Both the position numbers and the translations under genes were made by a program. Of a stretch of DNA of 64,000 nucleotides, positions 10,209-24,209 are shown in pieces (position 1 is the stretch's first letter; each line of letters opens with the position of its first letter). The notes beneath the pieces are model-generated. The model was not told the DNA's origin and ran no database searches. It saw only the letters and a program-made list of their open reading frames with translations. Origin of the DNA: Callipepla californica brunnescens (Eukaryota > Chordata > Aves > Galliformes > Odontophoridae); assembly GCA_023055505.1 (NCBI GenBank), contig JALIRH010000010.1, forward strand, positions 2,419,501 to 2,483,500, in the 5' to 3' direction.

Positions 10209-13200
10209 ATTTAAGCTGCTTGCTTCTTGTTCTTGGCATAGAGCAGGCCTGAGTCAAAATTGCTGGGCTTCAAAAGCTTCTTCTAGATTGTTAATTATGT
10301 GCTATTCTGTTTAGTAATTGTGTAACTGACAAACCATGGTATGTGGTAAGCCGCTCTTGTCGATGATACATCTGTGCAATAGTTTCAAATAGTAACGTCC
10401 TTATGTTTCTGGAAGTTACTAAACTACATTTCTGGTAATTTCTTGGGAGATGAGGGAATGCGGTGCTGTTTTTGTCAGGCTTCGTGTGAGCTGTTCTCAT
10501 AATTTAATACTTGTTAATGAACTGCAGTAGATAGCAGCACAAATCTTCACTGTGTTAGAGTAGTTGGGTCTTCATGAAAATCTCTTGAACAGTTTGGTAT
10601 GACCTTTGGAAACACAAGTGGGGATGGGAATCCTGGGTGGAGGCTCAGTTGAATGGAGAAAGGGGGAAAAAAAATATCTAGAGTAGCAACATAATTGAAG
10701 TTAAGGATCCATGAACTGTATTTCTGGGCTGTTTAATTTTGCTAAAGTTCTGTGACAGCAACCTTTCCTTTCAGTCGGAAGTATCATGTGCATTTCCCAG
10801 CGAGCAGGGTAGCTAGAAGCAGGCTGCTCCCTTTTTTGTTTGTTTGGCTTTATGCACTGCTGCACTTCAGTTCGTCTGCTGTCATTTTTCAGCGCTGTCT
10901 TCACCCAGGTAACTGTAAACAGCAGATGAGTTCGAGCAACCTGAGTTTTCCTGTGGAAGGGGAGAACTTCCTAGCTTTCTTTTTGTTTCTTTGGGGGATT
11001 TCTTTCAACAGAGAGGACTGAAACAAGATTTTAATTATCTCCTCACCAGAAATGATGTTAGAATGTGAGAGAGTTAAACTTGGAAAATGGCTTGTCCTGA
11101 TCGTTAGCCTGGTCTGTCCATCTGACTGCTGCAGTGCAGCCGCTTCGGACACAGCCTGTTGTCCATGAATCCCCGGAGGACAACTTGGGGAAATAAGTCA
11201 GATCCCTGTTCTGTGCAGATGTTGAGTGGACTAGAGATGCATATGGTAGTCTATGTGTGAATACCTGCTACTTGTCACTGAAAGTCTGCTTTTTCTGTGT
11301 CGGTGGTGAAAATATATCTGCAGTCATCCTTTGCGCATACAGAGATAAAACTGTTGGATTCTTAGTCACTTCAGCCAGGGAAAAATGAAAATGTGTTTGA
11401 GACGTCTGGGTATTTAAGTCATTCAAATGGCAGCAGAGTTACACATGCGTATCTTATGTTCCAGAAGACACTGTGTGAACTCTTTACTTAAAAGTTCTTT
11501 GCTTTCTTTTCCCTCCTGTGCATGTGAAATACTTTTGCTGAGCTACAGGTCTACTGTGTTTTTTAGCAGTTAATTTATACAGGTTACATGAAACAAATTA
11601 CAGTGGGTGCACTAGTAGTTTTCCCTTTGTAATTGCAGTTACAGTGTTAGCATTTTATGCTTAGGTTTTTAACTTGTCAAGCTAGAACAGACTTGAAGTC
11701 TGGAATGTAGAAGGCAACCAATGAAACAAAAAACTGTTGGAGGTAATCTAGTAAATTTTGCAACAGTGCTTATACACTGACTGTTCTTTTACATTTTTCT
11801 TCTTCCCTAGCTACTTCAGTATTTGATTGCACAAAATTGCTGATGCTAAGACAGAAAAATAAATGTGAAATCCCACAGTTGCACAATTGTTGTGCTCAAA
11901 TGCCTAATCGGGTTAAGGTTTGCATGTGGATTCCAGACAGAGTTAGGGCTCACCGGCTGGCACTGATTGGCACTGCTGCTGAAACGGTGTAGTCTGCGTT
12001 GTGCTGATCATTGCAGGGTGTCCACACATCTTTATTTAGCAGTGTATAATTAACTGAGTGTGCAAAGGTTGGTTTTGGTTTGCTTCCTCTGTGCCCTTCT
12101 CTGACTTGCAAGTGATTGTCAGTGCTGAAGAGCAGAGCACTGGACTGGTTGTGAGAAAAACAGCAGGGAGTTCTGGGAAACATGGAGAGAGGGATGCCTC
12201 TAGATGTTTATTTCCTCTATTAAGCTAAGACTTGAAGTCTGCTGCAGAAAGCTGTAAAATGATCTGCTGGTTGGCGAGGATGCCACGATTCTTTCCTCAT
12301 CAGCTGCTAGGAAGTAACTCCTTCAGCACTGCTGCTTGTCATTTCACTGAAGCATTGTGTTGGAACTTTACCGTGTTTAGCTGGTGAGGTGCATGTGGGT
12401 GTGACAATCAACTGCTCATCTCCACCGATGATGCTCCCATCACTGTAACGTGCCAGAAGCTGTATTTGCTGACTTCTTCTAATACAGAGTTTTTGGTCTT
12501 ATGAGAGGCAGGAGAGAGGAGCTAACAGATCTTAAATGGAGAATGTTATTGTGCTAATGAGGAAATCTTAATCACAATTTAGAGAGTTATCTTTAGCAAA
12601 TTTTGAGGTATTTCAACTTCATGTTCCACTGGATGGATTGAGATGGACACAAATATTTTTCGTGCATCACGCAGCTTTACACAGAGTTCTAGTAGTGGAT
12701 ATTTACTGCTGTTTCTGTGATCTATTGGGAAATTCTGCTTTAGCAGTGTGTGTGTGGGCTTTAAATGGATCTGTAGATTGTGATGGATAACTTTTTGTCT
12801 CTGTGAATGCAGACTTTTCAGCTTTCTGAAATGCATAACGTTGCAATTAGTAAGTTCTGCATATGCCACGCATCCATGGAAAACAAAAGAGGTTTTTATT
12901 AGCATTTACTCTTTGATTGCATGAAAAATGTTTGAAATTAAGATCTTATTTCTTGGTTTTTATTCAAATGAGACAGTCAGATTAGGAAACAAAATAATTA
13001 AAATAAAGTTACAAAATCTTCTTAATCCGTCAGTTGGGTAGCTGGCTGATAATGCAAAAGCATGAGGGTTTTATGATGTAACTCCTGCTGCTCACTGATA
13101 AGAAATGAGTACTGAATAATCATCTTCAGTACAAATGTGCAGATAATTGCAAGTACCAGGGTCTGGATTTGTATTTACTGCAGAACGTCTTTCTTGCACA

Positions 13201-13733
13201 CCGAAATAGTCATGTTTGGAGTGGGTAGGTTTCTTTTTGTTGATGGTGTCTGTGTGTGTGCAGCGGGAGGCTGACTTAATGCAGTGTGGGTCTGCTGCCT
13301 GCATGCCGTTAACGTTCCTGAACTTTCAGGAAGTTGCTCTTGAAATACCACCTGCATTACTTTTCTAAAGCATGGTGTGTATTAAGGGTAGTAGGAGAGT
13401 ATATTCTTTACATTGAGAGCGTGTAACCAAAAAATCTCAAGTGCCTGGTTCTTGTGCTTCAGTAAATACTCCTGATTCCTATCAGCAGAAATCCATAGGG
13501 AAGCAGTGCAGTGGGACACTTAAAAGATTGTTTAATTAAAATTAGGCTTTGATTAATTTTTTCTTTGCTGATGTATTTTAAGAGAATGAACTGAATTTGC
13601 TATATTGTCAATATAATTTTGTTCAAAAAGAAAATAGAAGGTCAAAAGTAGTTACTATTATCTTTTCCTGGAAAAAAAAAAAAAAGTGAAGAAACCCACC
13701 CTGTATATGTTGAGTGCATTTCATGTGAATGTA

Positions 13734-13848
13734 TGAGGGCTGTTCTGAAAGTAATGCCTCCTATGTCATTGTCAGAGGTGGATGTTGGTATGGCTGTAGA
13801 GGCTGAACCTTCCCACCAACATCCCGTTGTTGCTTTCAGAGCAGAATA
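13734..13848. mobile_element. Miniature mariner derivative (Galluhop-like MITE)
   Basis: A TA at 13732-13733 is followed by TGAGGGCTGTTCTGAAAGTA. Near 13829-13843 the sequence GTTGCTTTCAGAGCAG is an imperfect inverted copy of that end. About 115 bp lies between the outer ends, far too little for a transposase, so this is an internally deleted, non-autonomous copy. The outer sequence and the internal GGTGGATGTTGGTATGG resemble the chicken mariner Galluhop as I remember it. The right terminus has decayed (GAATAGAA instead of CCCTCATA). Confidence 0.6.
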
Positions 13849-14127
13849 GAATTTCCTAAGGAAGGTCATTTTTGATTAATGTCGGAAAAAGCAGTAGTAA
13901 AAACTCTTTGTCATGTTTGTATTTAAGGCCATCTTTGGTCTTCTTCCAAAGGCAAGTTTAATCAGGAGACTTCAGGGAAAGGAAAACACAGTTCTACTAA
14001 CTGCCTTTGAAGCTAGTTTTAATCAGGAAAGCTATTTAGTATTACAAACAAAGCTACAGAGCTTCTTCGTCTGTGGGTGAGGTTATATAAAAATGGCTGA
14101 AGCTCAGAACATCGAGTACTCAGGGAA

Positions 14128-14129
<2 letters not shown>

Positions 14130-14161
<32 letters not shown>
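14130..14161. repeat. T32 homopolymer
   Basis: Uninterrupted run of T in the HYCC2 first intron. On minus it could be the poly(A) tail of an old retrocopy, but the neighbouring sequence shows no recognisable insert. Confidence 0.95.
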
Positions 14162-14162
<1 letters not shown>

Positions 14163-17100
14163 GAGGTGTGTATGGCAGGAGTTATTACAAGAAGATGTAT
14201 ATAAGAAGTTGTAGAACACCATAGAATTAATTCCTCCCTCCATATTAACCGTAACTGGAAGAAGGAAGGGTACCCATGAAGCTAGGTTAAACCTATAGCT
14301 ATTAGTAATCTTGATAGACCTCCTGCCTTCTGAAAGTACATTCGGACAGAATTTAACAAAAAGTTAATTTTGCTCAGGCCGTGAGTAGAAGATATACATA
14401 AAAACAGCAGTAATGCAGTCATGCCCCTTTCCTCTATTTCACCATTGCTCCGATAATGAAATTCAGCAATGGCTGATGGGGCGAATATAGTGGTGCATTT
14501 CAGTTGAAACGAGACTATGACTGCTTTGCATCCCATCAGGAAAGCCTGTGGAGGTCCTGTTCCCCCCTCTGCTCCCCTTGGTGTTGATCCCTAGCTTAGT
14601 TAATTGGAAGGCATTTTGGAAAGTCTTGCCTAATAGGGCATGCAGAAGATCTGGCTGGCTTAAGTTGTACTGGGTTAAGATTGCATTCCTATAGGGATTG
14701 CATGCAAAAACTTGCCTTTGAAAATACATTTTTCAGGTTAAAATCCAAGTTGATTATTAAGCAAGTAGCCCCAGTATGCAAGTAACATAGTGTTCCTCAC
14801 TATTTAAAAAATAATTAGTTGCTTCACACTCATCCTTTCTTCTGACCAATCTCTCATGTTCTAATGGTAGCTTGAGAGTAAAAGAGTAACAGCTGTGTAA
14901 ACAACGTGCGCTGTGCTTAACTAGTCAGCAGTGAAGGTTAATAATTAAACTCATACCAAAGCAAAAGAGGAAATTTCTGTAGTTCTTGCACTAGTTTACA
15001 TTTACAAATGTTTTAGTTCCCATCAAGCTGTTTCACAGGGAATTAATTTACACTTCCATGGGATAGGCTGCAGAATGGTTGTACAATAAGCTGAGTTGCA
15101 GTTTAATGAGGACCTCGAATATGGTGATTAAAAGGAGTTGTTTTCCTCAGAGACACTGTTTCTTTGCCAGGTTTCCACGGAGGAGCATCCAACAAAAAAC
15201 AAGCTTCCAGTGCTGGAGGGATCTTGTTAAAGTTAATAGAGCTGCTCACGAGCATCGATTTGTTCAGGACAGTCACCTTAAGCAGTTGGGTCAACAGTGC
15301 GGATAGTTCATGTCAAAGCAGCAATTAAAGGATCTGCATTGCACAGGATTAAGATGTTCAGGAACATATCTTAATTCTTGCTTGTGGAAATTCTGTTCTG
15401 TGAAATGGAGGTCAGTCTAGTTTAAATACAAAATAATACAAATTAACGTTATTCTTCTCACCTTATGGAATTGTTCCTTGCAGTTTTTGACTCCCTCTCT
15501 AACATTCAGAAAACAAACATAAGGCTGAAAATGATCGGCACCAGAATAAGACTGCAGTGCATTACCTGGATGAAGATGCTTTGTTTTTGTAAAGTGACAG
15601 TTGGAAGTAATAAAGGCAGCTATACTCTGAGCAGCTTTAACTCTGAAAGCTGATACAGATGTTTTTCTGAATTCAGATGCTACTCTGCTCCACCTGAGGA
15701 GAGAGAAATCCCCGTGTGTGCATCATAGGTCCTCTTCAGAGTTTGTTTGTGGGGCTTAACTGCCTCACTTATCATCAGGTGGAAGAGATTAGTGCTGTAC
15801 TGAAGTTGTATTGTCCAGATGAGTAGTGCTGGGGTCAGTAATGTCTCATGTAACTGTATATTGATAGTTTGCTTTTAAGTGTCTAGGAATTTGTATTAGA
15901 AAAGCAAGACCAGAACATCAGCAGGAATTAATTTTCATTGAAAACTGTGCATATTAAGTGTCAGTGATGCTTCAACACATACGAAACTTAGGTGATCGTG
16001 CAGCAGTATATCGTAATGCCTTTAGCTGGCATTTTGAAACTGTATTTTGGAACTTTGTGTTCTTAATATATGACTTGAAAATAGTAATGTGACATTATTT
16101 TAGCTGTAATTGAGATGAATTTGAAGTATCCACTTGTTTAAGAGTTTGTGGATGTGTGTGAGATGGGGGGGAGGATCTGACACCTGAGCTTCATTTGCTT
16201 GCACTATGCTTTAGAAGCTAAAGGTTTTACCATCTGAAATTGAAAAGAGTAGAATGAGGAATTCCACTACTTGTAACACAAGTAATGCAGAGGATCCTCT
16301 GTGTCACCCTGCCTGGGGAATTTTTAGGATGAAAGAAAGGAGAATAGGTAAATAATGAGTATGTAACCTAAATTCTAGTTCAGGTGAATTGCAGTTGGAG
16401 GCATATACTGTGCCAAGAAATTGGCATTTTAACTGTCTGAAACTGATAGCCAAAAAAAGTCAAATGCTCTGTTTTCACCATGTAACATATATTAGTTTCT
16501 TTCAAGTGGGGATGTCAAGGCTTGGAATGGGGAAGCTGCGTACAAACCAGAGTTAGGATTTCTAGGTTGTTTTTTTTTTTCTTTTGTTTGTCAACAAGGT
16601 TATCTTATTGAGCACATCAGCATTCCTGTTCTGAAGTGTATGGTGAGGGCTTTTTGTCTTCTTTTGGTTTTGCTACTATAGGGACTGTCTCAAGACTTTG
16701 TCTATCTGATGTCTGTTCATCTTTTGCATTTAGCTCCAGTTGTCTCTGTGCTATGGTTTTGCAAGTCTAAGCCTTCAATTATATGGTTTCCTTTAGCCCA
16801 TATGTGTGTGTGTTTTCTGTCTTTGGAGAACACTTCCTTGATGTAATTGACCTCATCAACCAAAACCGTGAACCAATGCAGTCACGTTACATGGGAAGAC
16901 ATTTGCATGAAACATTTTCATATGTGAAGAAATTCATGAGTTGCAGACACTGGCTTAGGAGGAGTTACTATGTATGAACTGCCACCAATAGAGGAAAAGT
17001 CTAGATGGTTTAGGTTATCACAACGGGGTCCTGACCAGAGGATGTAGTGTAGGGTGACTATATCAAAGTAGTTTCTAAGGAAACTACAGGGGATGTGTGA

Positions 17101-20100
17101 GGTAAAATTTCTATGGCAAGTCTACTTGAGTAAGTGTATTTGTGTTGAGCCTTCATAATATAATAATCAATGTGTGCTGCTGTATTTAAGGCTGCGGGAT
17201 AATTTCTTTGGTGTATTGTTGTCACCAAAGTAGAACACTACTTTCAGTGTCTCTTTCCACAGCCTAGATTGTCTTAACTCTTCTGCTACATTCATTGCAT
17301 GAACTCCTAAGAGAGAGATGTAGTTGTAAGTGCGTGGGGTATGGCTGTTTGTTTTTATTTTTTCCCTCCGGTCCTTTGACTCTGAGAGGCAGATAAAATT
17401 TATTTATTTTTCTCTGAAGTCACTTCTGCAGCTTTCCACAACTGCTCTGTGCAATGCAGTGTGAATGTCAGCTTTGTAGTTACGGGTGTTTTTAAACTCT
17501 GCTATGAAATGTCATGTTAACCTAAATATTGCTAATGAGTCAAAGCAGGCATGGAGTTCATGTCTTCCCTGAGTAATTCACGAGATTGAGGCTTGTCTAA
17601 TAAGGCTGGCAACCTAAATCCAGGGTGTAGAATACAACAGTGTTTATGTTTTAACGTTGGAGTACGTGTCCGTCTGCTAAGCTGAGAAATTACATACAAC
17701 CTGGAGTTGGAAGAGGGACTCTAACAAAAAAGAAGATTTAAGCTGATGGTTATTAACTGTCCAGAGAATGTTTTATTTCTTTCTGCCTTTATCTGTTTTC
17801 TATGGTGTAGAATTTTTTCTTTGCTCTGTGCTGTGGAGCTGTTATAGCCGAGAGAGTTCTGTACTGTTTCCAACACAAGGATGAGGTTGTGGTTCTGGAT
17901 TGTTGATTACAACAGTTTTGAATTTGTTTTTTGATGTCTTTATCAAAATGGCAGCTTATATAATTGTATGTTAAATATGGCTGCTACGGAATCATGTATT
18001 TATGTAGGTGGATTGAAGGCAATCATAATGCTGTCTTTATATGTTTATTATAATAATACATAACTTCAAAATCCATACCAGAAATAATCCTTGAACTTTT
18101 CTCATATGGAAGCCTATGGCTAATGGCATCAAACGTTACCAAACTGTCGTTTCAGCTCCTCTTTATAAAAGGATGATCTTGTCTCTTTTGGGATCATACT
18201 GGCCCTTTTCCATTGTGGAAATAAGAACATACCATTGTTGTTCAATACAGTCTAGCAGTCGAACAGCAGCTGGATCCAGATGTTGGTGCTGAGCAACTGA
18301 GGAAGGAGATGTTCTAGGGGAACTTCTGAAGTGCATCAGTGAAGTACTAGCTTATGCCATTCTGCTTTCTACTTCTTCCTTAATTATTTAATTTTTTAAG
18401 AAGTAACGATGTAGAACAGGTATTGTAAATATTTATATAAAATCTCTTCTTGTTGCCTTCATGGTATTTTATCATGAGTCCCTGCTCTTAGTATAAGAAA
18501 CAATGTACCATTAGAAGTCTTAATTTGTATATATTTGCTTTGTTATATTTTAATGTTTTATTTTGTAGTATTTTCTTACAGAATTTCAGAATTCCATTTA
18601 CCTTATCTGTCACTTAATTCTAAGTGCTTTGAAGGCGTGGTCTTTTTGTTTGAATTTGAAATTATTTCTATAACTTGAATGCCAGATTAGAAGTTATTTT
18701 CACCATCTTTGTCTTCATTACTTGCTTCTTACACAGATTGGATAGAAAAGTGCTTATTTTTTTCAGATTGCTGTTTAGATGTGAAAACCTTAACTTGTGT
18801 CTTTTCTCTCCATGAACATTCTGAATCAAGGGAATTTAATGCTGATTTACTTCAGACTGAAGATGCTGTGTCAGTGCTTTCCATGCTACTTTCTTACAGA
18901 TGTAGCATGGAAAAGCCTTTCCTTACACTTCTTTCTGTGTTTAATGAGTTATGTACATAAGAAGAGTGTGTGTGTGTGTATAATATATATGTAGCTTGGA
19001 AGAGCAAGCTGTATTGATATTTGTGTTCTCTGTTCTTTTAGTCTCGTCAGACTGTAGTGTTCTCTTGTGTAAGAGACACTGGAGAGAAATCATACTACTG
19101 TAAGCTTTGCTCTTGTTCAGATTTCTCCCTGCTCCAGTTCTTCATTGCATAATCTTCTTGCCATAGACCTTGAGGTCAAAATATATAACTTTCTTACTCA
19201 TCATGCAGCTGTGACTCAGTTACATTACATGCATTGTGACATCTAGCATATAAATGTCAAGAAATATACTTATTTTTGAAATGCATGTTCTGTTTATGTA
19301 AATGCCTCCCTTTGTTTTGAAGCTAATATAATATCCAGCTTCCTTTAAAATAAGAACATTTTAACATCCAGTGACTGTGTTCCCATCTAGAACTTTTCTG
19401 CTTTAGTATGATTTGTGTGGTATTAAAGGAACCTGAATGAACAGTCCATATGTCAAAGTATTTGAATGTATTCGGTTACTGTTTATATTTCTGTTTAGTT
19501 ATTATGATTCCTGCTTAAGAACTTTTGAGTGGTAGAAGAACTAGTTCTTTCCAGACAAGCCCGTATTTTGTTTGCTCTAGGAGAGATGTGAACGCTCTCG
19601 AAATTCAGTACTCCTAGTTGAGGCTGCTTCACCTTTGAATAAATATGCACTGTTTTTAATGCTGTTGAACCAGTTTGCTTTAGAGACACACCCCCACGGT
19701 GTCTAATATTTATTTTTCTCCAAATGTTAGCTTGTGCCTGGCACGCCTAGATGCGAAGGTAACTGTGAGACAAGCTTTACAGATGCTGGTGTGAAAATTC
19801 CAAAGCGTGTCTGTGTGTCAGGTAGAGACAGCCACGCAAGTGTTCTGCATGTGCTCCTTTCTAGACAGTGGCAGAGTGTGCCTGGTGCAGCCTTGTTGGT
19901 GCCTGGGTAGAAGGGGACTTTTCCAGTAGAACTGCTGCTCCGCCAGTTCTAGGGTGAGGACAGTGGAGAGGCACAGCCACCGGGCACTGAGCTTTTGCTC
20001 TTTGTCTTGCAGGGAGTCAGAGCTGTAAAGCTATGTCCTGACTAACCTGAATATTTGTACAAGTCCTTACAATTGTTTGTAACATCCAAGTAATTTGAAG

Positions 20101-21004
20101 GGAAAAGCTGGTTTGTCCTAAAGCAGAACTGGCATAGTAATCCTAACTGAAACAGGCGTGGTCTACATCTGAAATGATACAGCAGAACTGCCTGTCTGCA
20201 TCCTTTTTAAGCCATATGAGCAAAGCAAGCCTTTACATCTGAAAAAGTCTTGTGAGAGGGATGCAAATGTAGCTTTGGAGAAACAGTTTGTGTTTACATT
20301 TTCTTGTAAACGTGTTGTGAGAGTGGCACATAGATCAGGTGCTTTACATCCCAGGATATAGTTTATATTATTAGCCTTTAATGTACACTGTTAAAAATGA
20401 TCTGAAAGAATCAGAACAACTAGCTGTATTTATTATATAAGCAACCACTTGAGGCAATGTAGGAAATTTTCACTAAGTGAAAATGGGTAGATCATACATT
20501 AGAAATGGCACAAAAAAAGATCTGTTACATAAAGCTGTTTTTTCCTCCATTTTCCAAATAAATACCCAAGAAGCACTATACTTCTATACTATTAAGTTAA
20601 ACTGTTAAAATCTTACCCTGTCACATGTACAGTTTCATATCTGGCATTATTTTTGCAAGGCATGGCATAAGCTCTGTTTCAGCAGTTACTTTCGAGACAG
20701 CTCCTGTCTTCTGGGCAGCAGGCATGGCCATGGTTGTAAAGCTGATGTACACTGAAATAGTTCCCCCAGACAGGGCTTGCTTAAAGGTTAGATGTGTGGT
20801 GCAAACTCCGGAACAGAAGTATGTGGAATGCTGGTGGGTAAGATGGACACTTCCTTTTTCATAGAATCTAGCCACTAGATGAGCTTAGCTATAATATGTA
20901 GTTGCACCTGAATTTTGACACATACACAGGTTCAGGTTTTCAGCTTACTGTGAGTTGTTTTGCAAACAGCTATTGCAGGATCTTCTGTTAGGCTAAATAG
21001 ATGT

Positions 21005-21210
21005 GGAATGAATCATGGAATGGTTTGGGTTAGAAGAGACCTTAAAGGTCATCTACCGCAAGTAAGAACACCTTCCACTTGATCAGGTTGTCCTGGGCCC
21101 CATCCAACTTGCTCTTGAATACTTCCCAGCTTTGGGCATCCACAACTGGTCCAGAGCTTTCTTGTGTTGGGGACCCCGGAGCTGAACACAGAACTCCTAA
21201 TGAGACCTTT
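21005..21210 (-). mobile_element. CR1 LINE 3'-end fragment, minus orientation
   Basis: GAATCATGGAATGGTTTGGG, then AGAGACCTTAAAGGTCATCT, is the reverse complement of the CR1 tail. Downstream phrases such as CCATCCAACTTGCTCTTGAA and GGGCATCCACAACT are typical of the adjoining CR1 3' region. It is 5'-truncated and non-coding, and antisense to HYCC2. Confidence 0.85.
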
Positions 21211-24133
21211 CAAGGGCTAGGTAGAGGGGGATGGTCGCTCTCTCACCTTCTCTCTCACCTCTGGCCGCACCCCTTTTATTGCAGCTCAGAATCTGAGTTA
21301 CCTCTATTTTGCAATGTAATCTGAAAGGAAAGGCTAACAGAAAGTACCCATCGCTAGTTAGCAGGGAGAGAAAAATTAAAGGGGGAGAAGGGGAGACCTT
21401 TTTCATAGGTAGAAGGTAACTAATTGGAAATGCAGTATGGAATGGAATATACTCATTGTTTGATTACTTTAGTTTTCTATTAGAGGTCTCTGGATGCTGA
21501 AATCCCCTGATTTAGACTAGGCTTGTCTGTGTGCACTTCACCTTTTGCTCAGTATGACAGAATCTTGCAATGAATTGTGAATGTTAGTGTAATGTAAGAT
21601 TTTTTGGAATGAAATAGGAATTTTTAGCTCTGTAGGGAATATGTATTTAAGAACAGTGACAGTAAGGAAGAGTATTTAAAAGGTCCAGATCATAACTGGA
21701 ATGTATTAAGAGGCATATACTCTTCCAAGTTGTAAAACTGATTGTATTCACTTTTTAGAAATGTGATTCTCTTTTCATTCATCTTCAGTCTTCTTCACAC
21801 TGTTCTTTGTATGAAATAATATTTCCATTTTCCTTTTTAGTATGATTGTACTATTATGTACCCCCTAAGATGTAAAAAGTCCTCCACAAAGGGAGGATGT
21901 CTTTCTGTACTTCATCTAGGCAATCCTTCCCTTCTTGCTCCCTCAAAAGTTGAGGGTTTATTGTTGTCATTTGGTTTTTGTTTTTAGGTGCAAATTGCTT
22001 TGTTACAGGAAAACTTAAATATTTTTAGTAGACTTGATAAAAACTGTTAGAAATATAACAAAGGTTGAAAAATCGTAGGATCATGTTTATGCGTTACTAT
22101 TGCTTTGTTATTTTTCTCCTTACTTTTCGATAACCAGTTTATTTTCATATTTCAGAAAACAGGACAGTATTTGAAGGCTTGACAAATGCATCCCAAGCTG
22201 AAAAACTGCTGTGTTTCTTCTCTTCTTCCTCCTTTAGAAAACTGACTTCTTTAAAGGAGAGGTAAAGTTGAATGATGAATTTTAGATATAGGTTTTTTTT
22301 TTTTTTTTCAAACAACAAAAAAAAAATTGAACTAAATGTGAACTTCTTCAGCAGCTTTTCTTGTGATGTTTTATTATACATCACATTCTCATGACTGATA
22401 TCTGTTCCTGTATCTATTGAAAATGATGTCCTCAGAAAACTTGGTTTGCAGAGATCTGTTTGGTTGTATTATTTTATGATATTATTGAGCAGCACTTCTG
22501 CTGAATTGAGTTGTCTGAATGTTACTTGAATTTAAACTGATCTGATGTTACATCTGAATCTGTTATCTCTTTGGGTATTTAAACATGCTTTAGAAGTATA
22601 ATGTTTATTCTTACCAGGAGTTTGTACTCCCTGAATGACTTGATCACTGCCAAAAGGCTATGCTACACGGTGTGTGCAGCCTCATTTATACAAAGATACA
22701 TTACATGGATTTTACTGCTTCCCAACACAATTTTTATTTTGTATTTCACATCATTTTCCATTTAAAAAGCACAGGCCCGTTCATAAATGCTGATCTTTCT
22801 TCAGAAATGGAAGTAAAAATGTTCTAAGACTAGGGTAGGTGATTCCAATCATCTAAGTTAGCAATTTGAAAACCATTTATCACAGGACTTCCGTGATGTA
22901 ACTTATATATCAAAGCCATAACTTTTGTTAGAGCTTAAATAGTTTCCTAAACACATCTGGGAGAAAATTGTAAAAAGTAAAGATTTCACTTCATTGTTAC
23001 CTGCATATTTCCTTTAAAATTTACAACGAATTCTAACTATGTAGCACTTCAGTTATTTTTTACATTGTATGCAGTATTTATGGGATTATAGTTGACAGTT
23101 AACGTCTGGTTTTAGAACTGTTTCTTTTCCCATCTCAGGGAAGAGGAAGGTGACTCTATTAGAGGTGAAAAATAAGGCATTATTGTTATTTTGAAGAAAG
23201 GTTTGGAGTTTATTGTTATTTGTACATCTTTAGAAAAAATGAGATATATCTGACAATGTGTGACAGCTTTATTACATGTAACTGTTACGTGCATAGATCG
23301 TAATCTAAAAAGTAACTAAAATATGTCTTAAAATACAGTATCCCTTCAGCTGTTCAGGCAGTTGTTAAATTGCTGGTCCTATAAAAACCAAACTTTTGAT
23401 AAATTTTAACTAAGAATCACTGTCTCATGGTGTTTAATATGGCTTCAAGAACTCCTCAGATTTTGTCGTCTCCTCAATTTATCCCTTTTCAGGACATTCT
23501 TCTTACTTGTTTTCCTTCTGGTTGATGTGCTTGCAGTGTGCTGTTGTGACTAGTTAAGTTGTGACTAGATACTTTAAATCAGTTTTCTGTAACTTTTATT
23601 TTTCTGGGTGTAAGGCTACCTGAAGAAGTATGGGTTGATTTGTGTTGCCAGGTGAGTTTAAAAAGCCTCAGCAAGTTCTGAATAGCAATTTATGCAGCTC
23701 TCCTTTATCCTTTGGCTTTCAAATCAAAGCTCTTCTCAGAAGGATAAGGCAATAATTAGTTGTGAGTGAAGAAAATAGTTTAGTTGTGTTTTTTTTTTTT
23801 TTTTGTTTTTCCCTCATAGTTTGGGGCAGTAAGAAGTTCAGTAGATTGGAGATGTAATCTAAGTCCATCTGAATTCCTTAAGCTTCAATCCCCTTAAGAT
23901 TTTTTTTTTTTCCCCCGATCATTTCATACTCAGGGTAAGAGCTTTATCCCAATCTCTTTGTTGTGACCCATAAGCAATGCTTGAAAGGAGACTTTAGTAT
24001 ATGCAGTGAGCTCAAAATCCTGTTAGGATATTTGCATTTTAGTAAAGCCTGGAGTGAGAGTTAAATGCTTTAAAACTTGCTGTATGTAACTAATGAAATT
24101 AACTATATGATTGCAAAAAGAAAACCCTGCTAG

Positions 24134-24135
<2 letters not shown>

Positions 24136-24207
<72 letters not shown>
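24136..24207. repeat. (CA)36 microsatellite
   Basis: A perfect CA dinucleotide run of 72 bp in the HYCC2 first intron, about 1.4 kb before the first coding exon. Perfect runs of this length are normally length-polymorphic. The His-Thr ORF through it is an artefact of the repeat. Confidence 0.97.
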
Positions 24208-24209
<2 letters not shown>

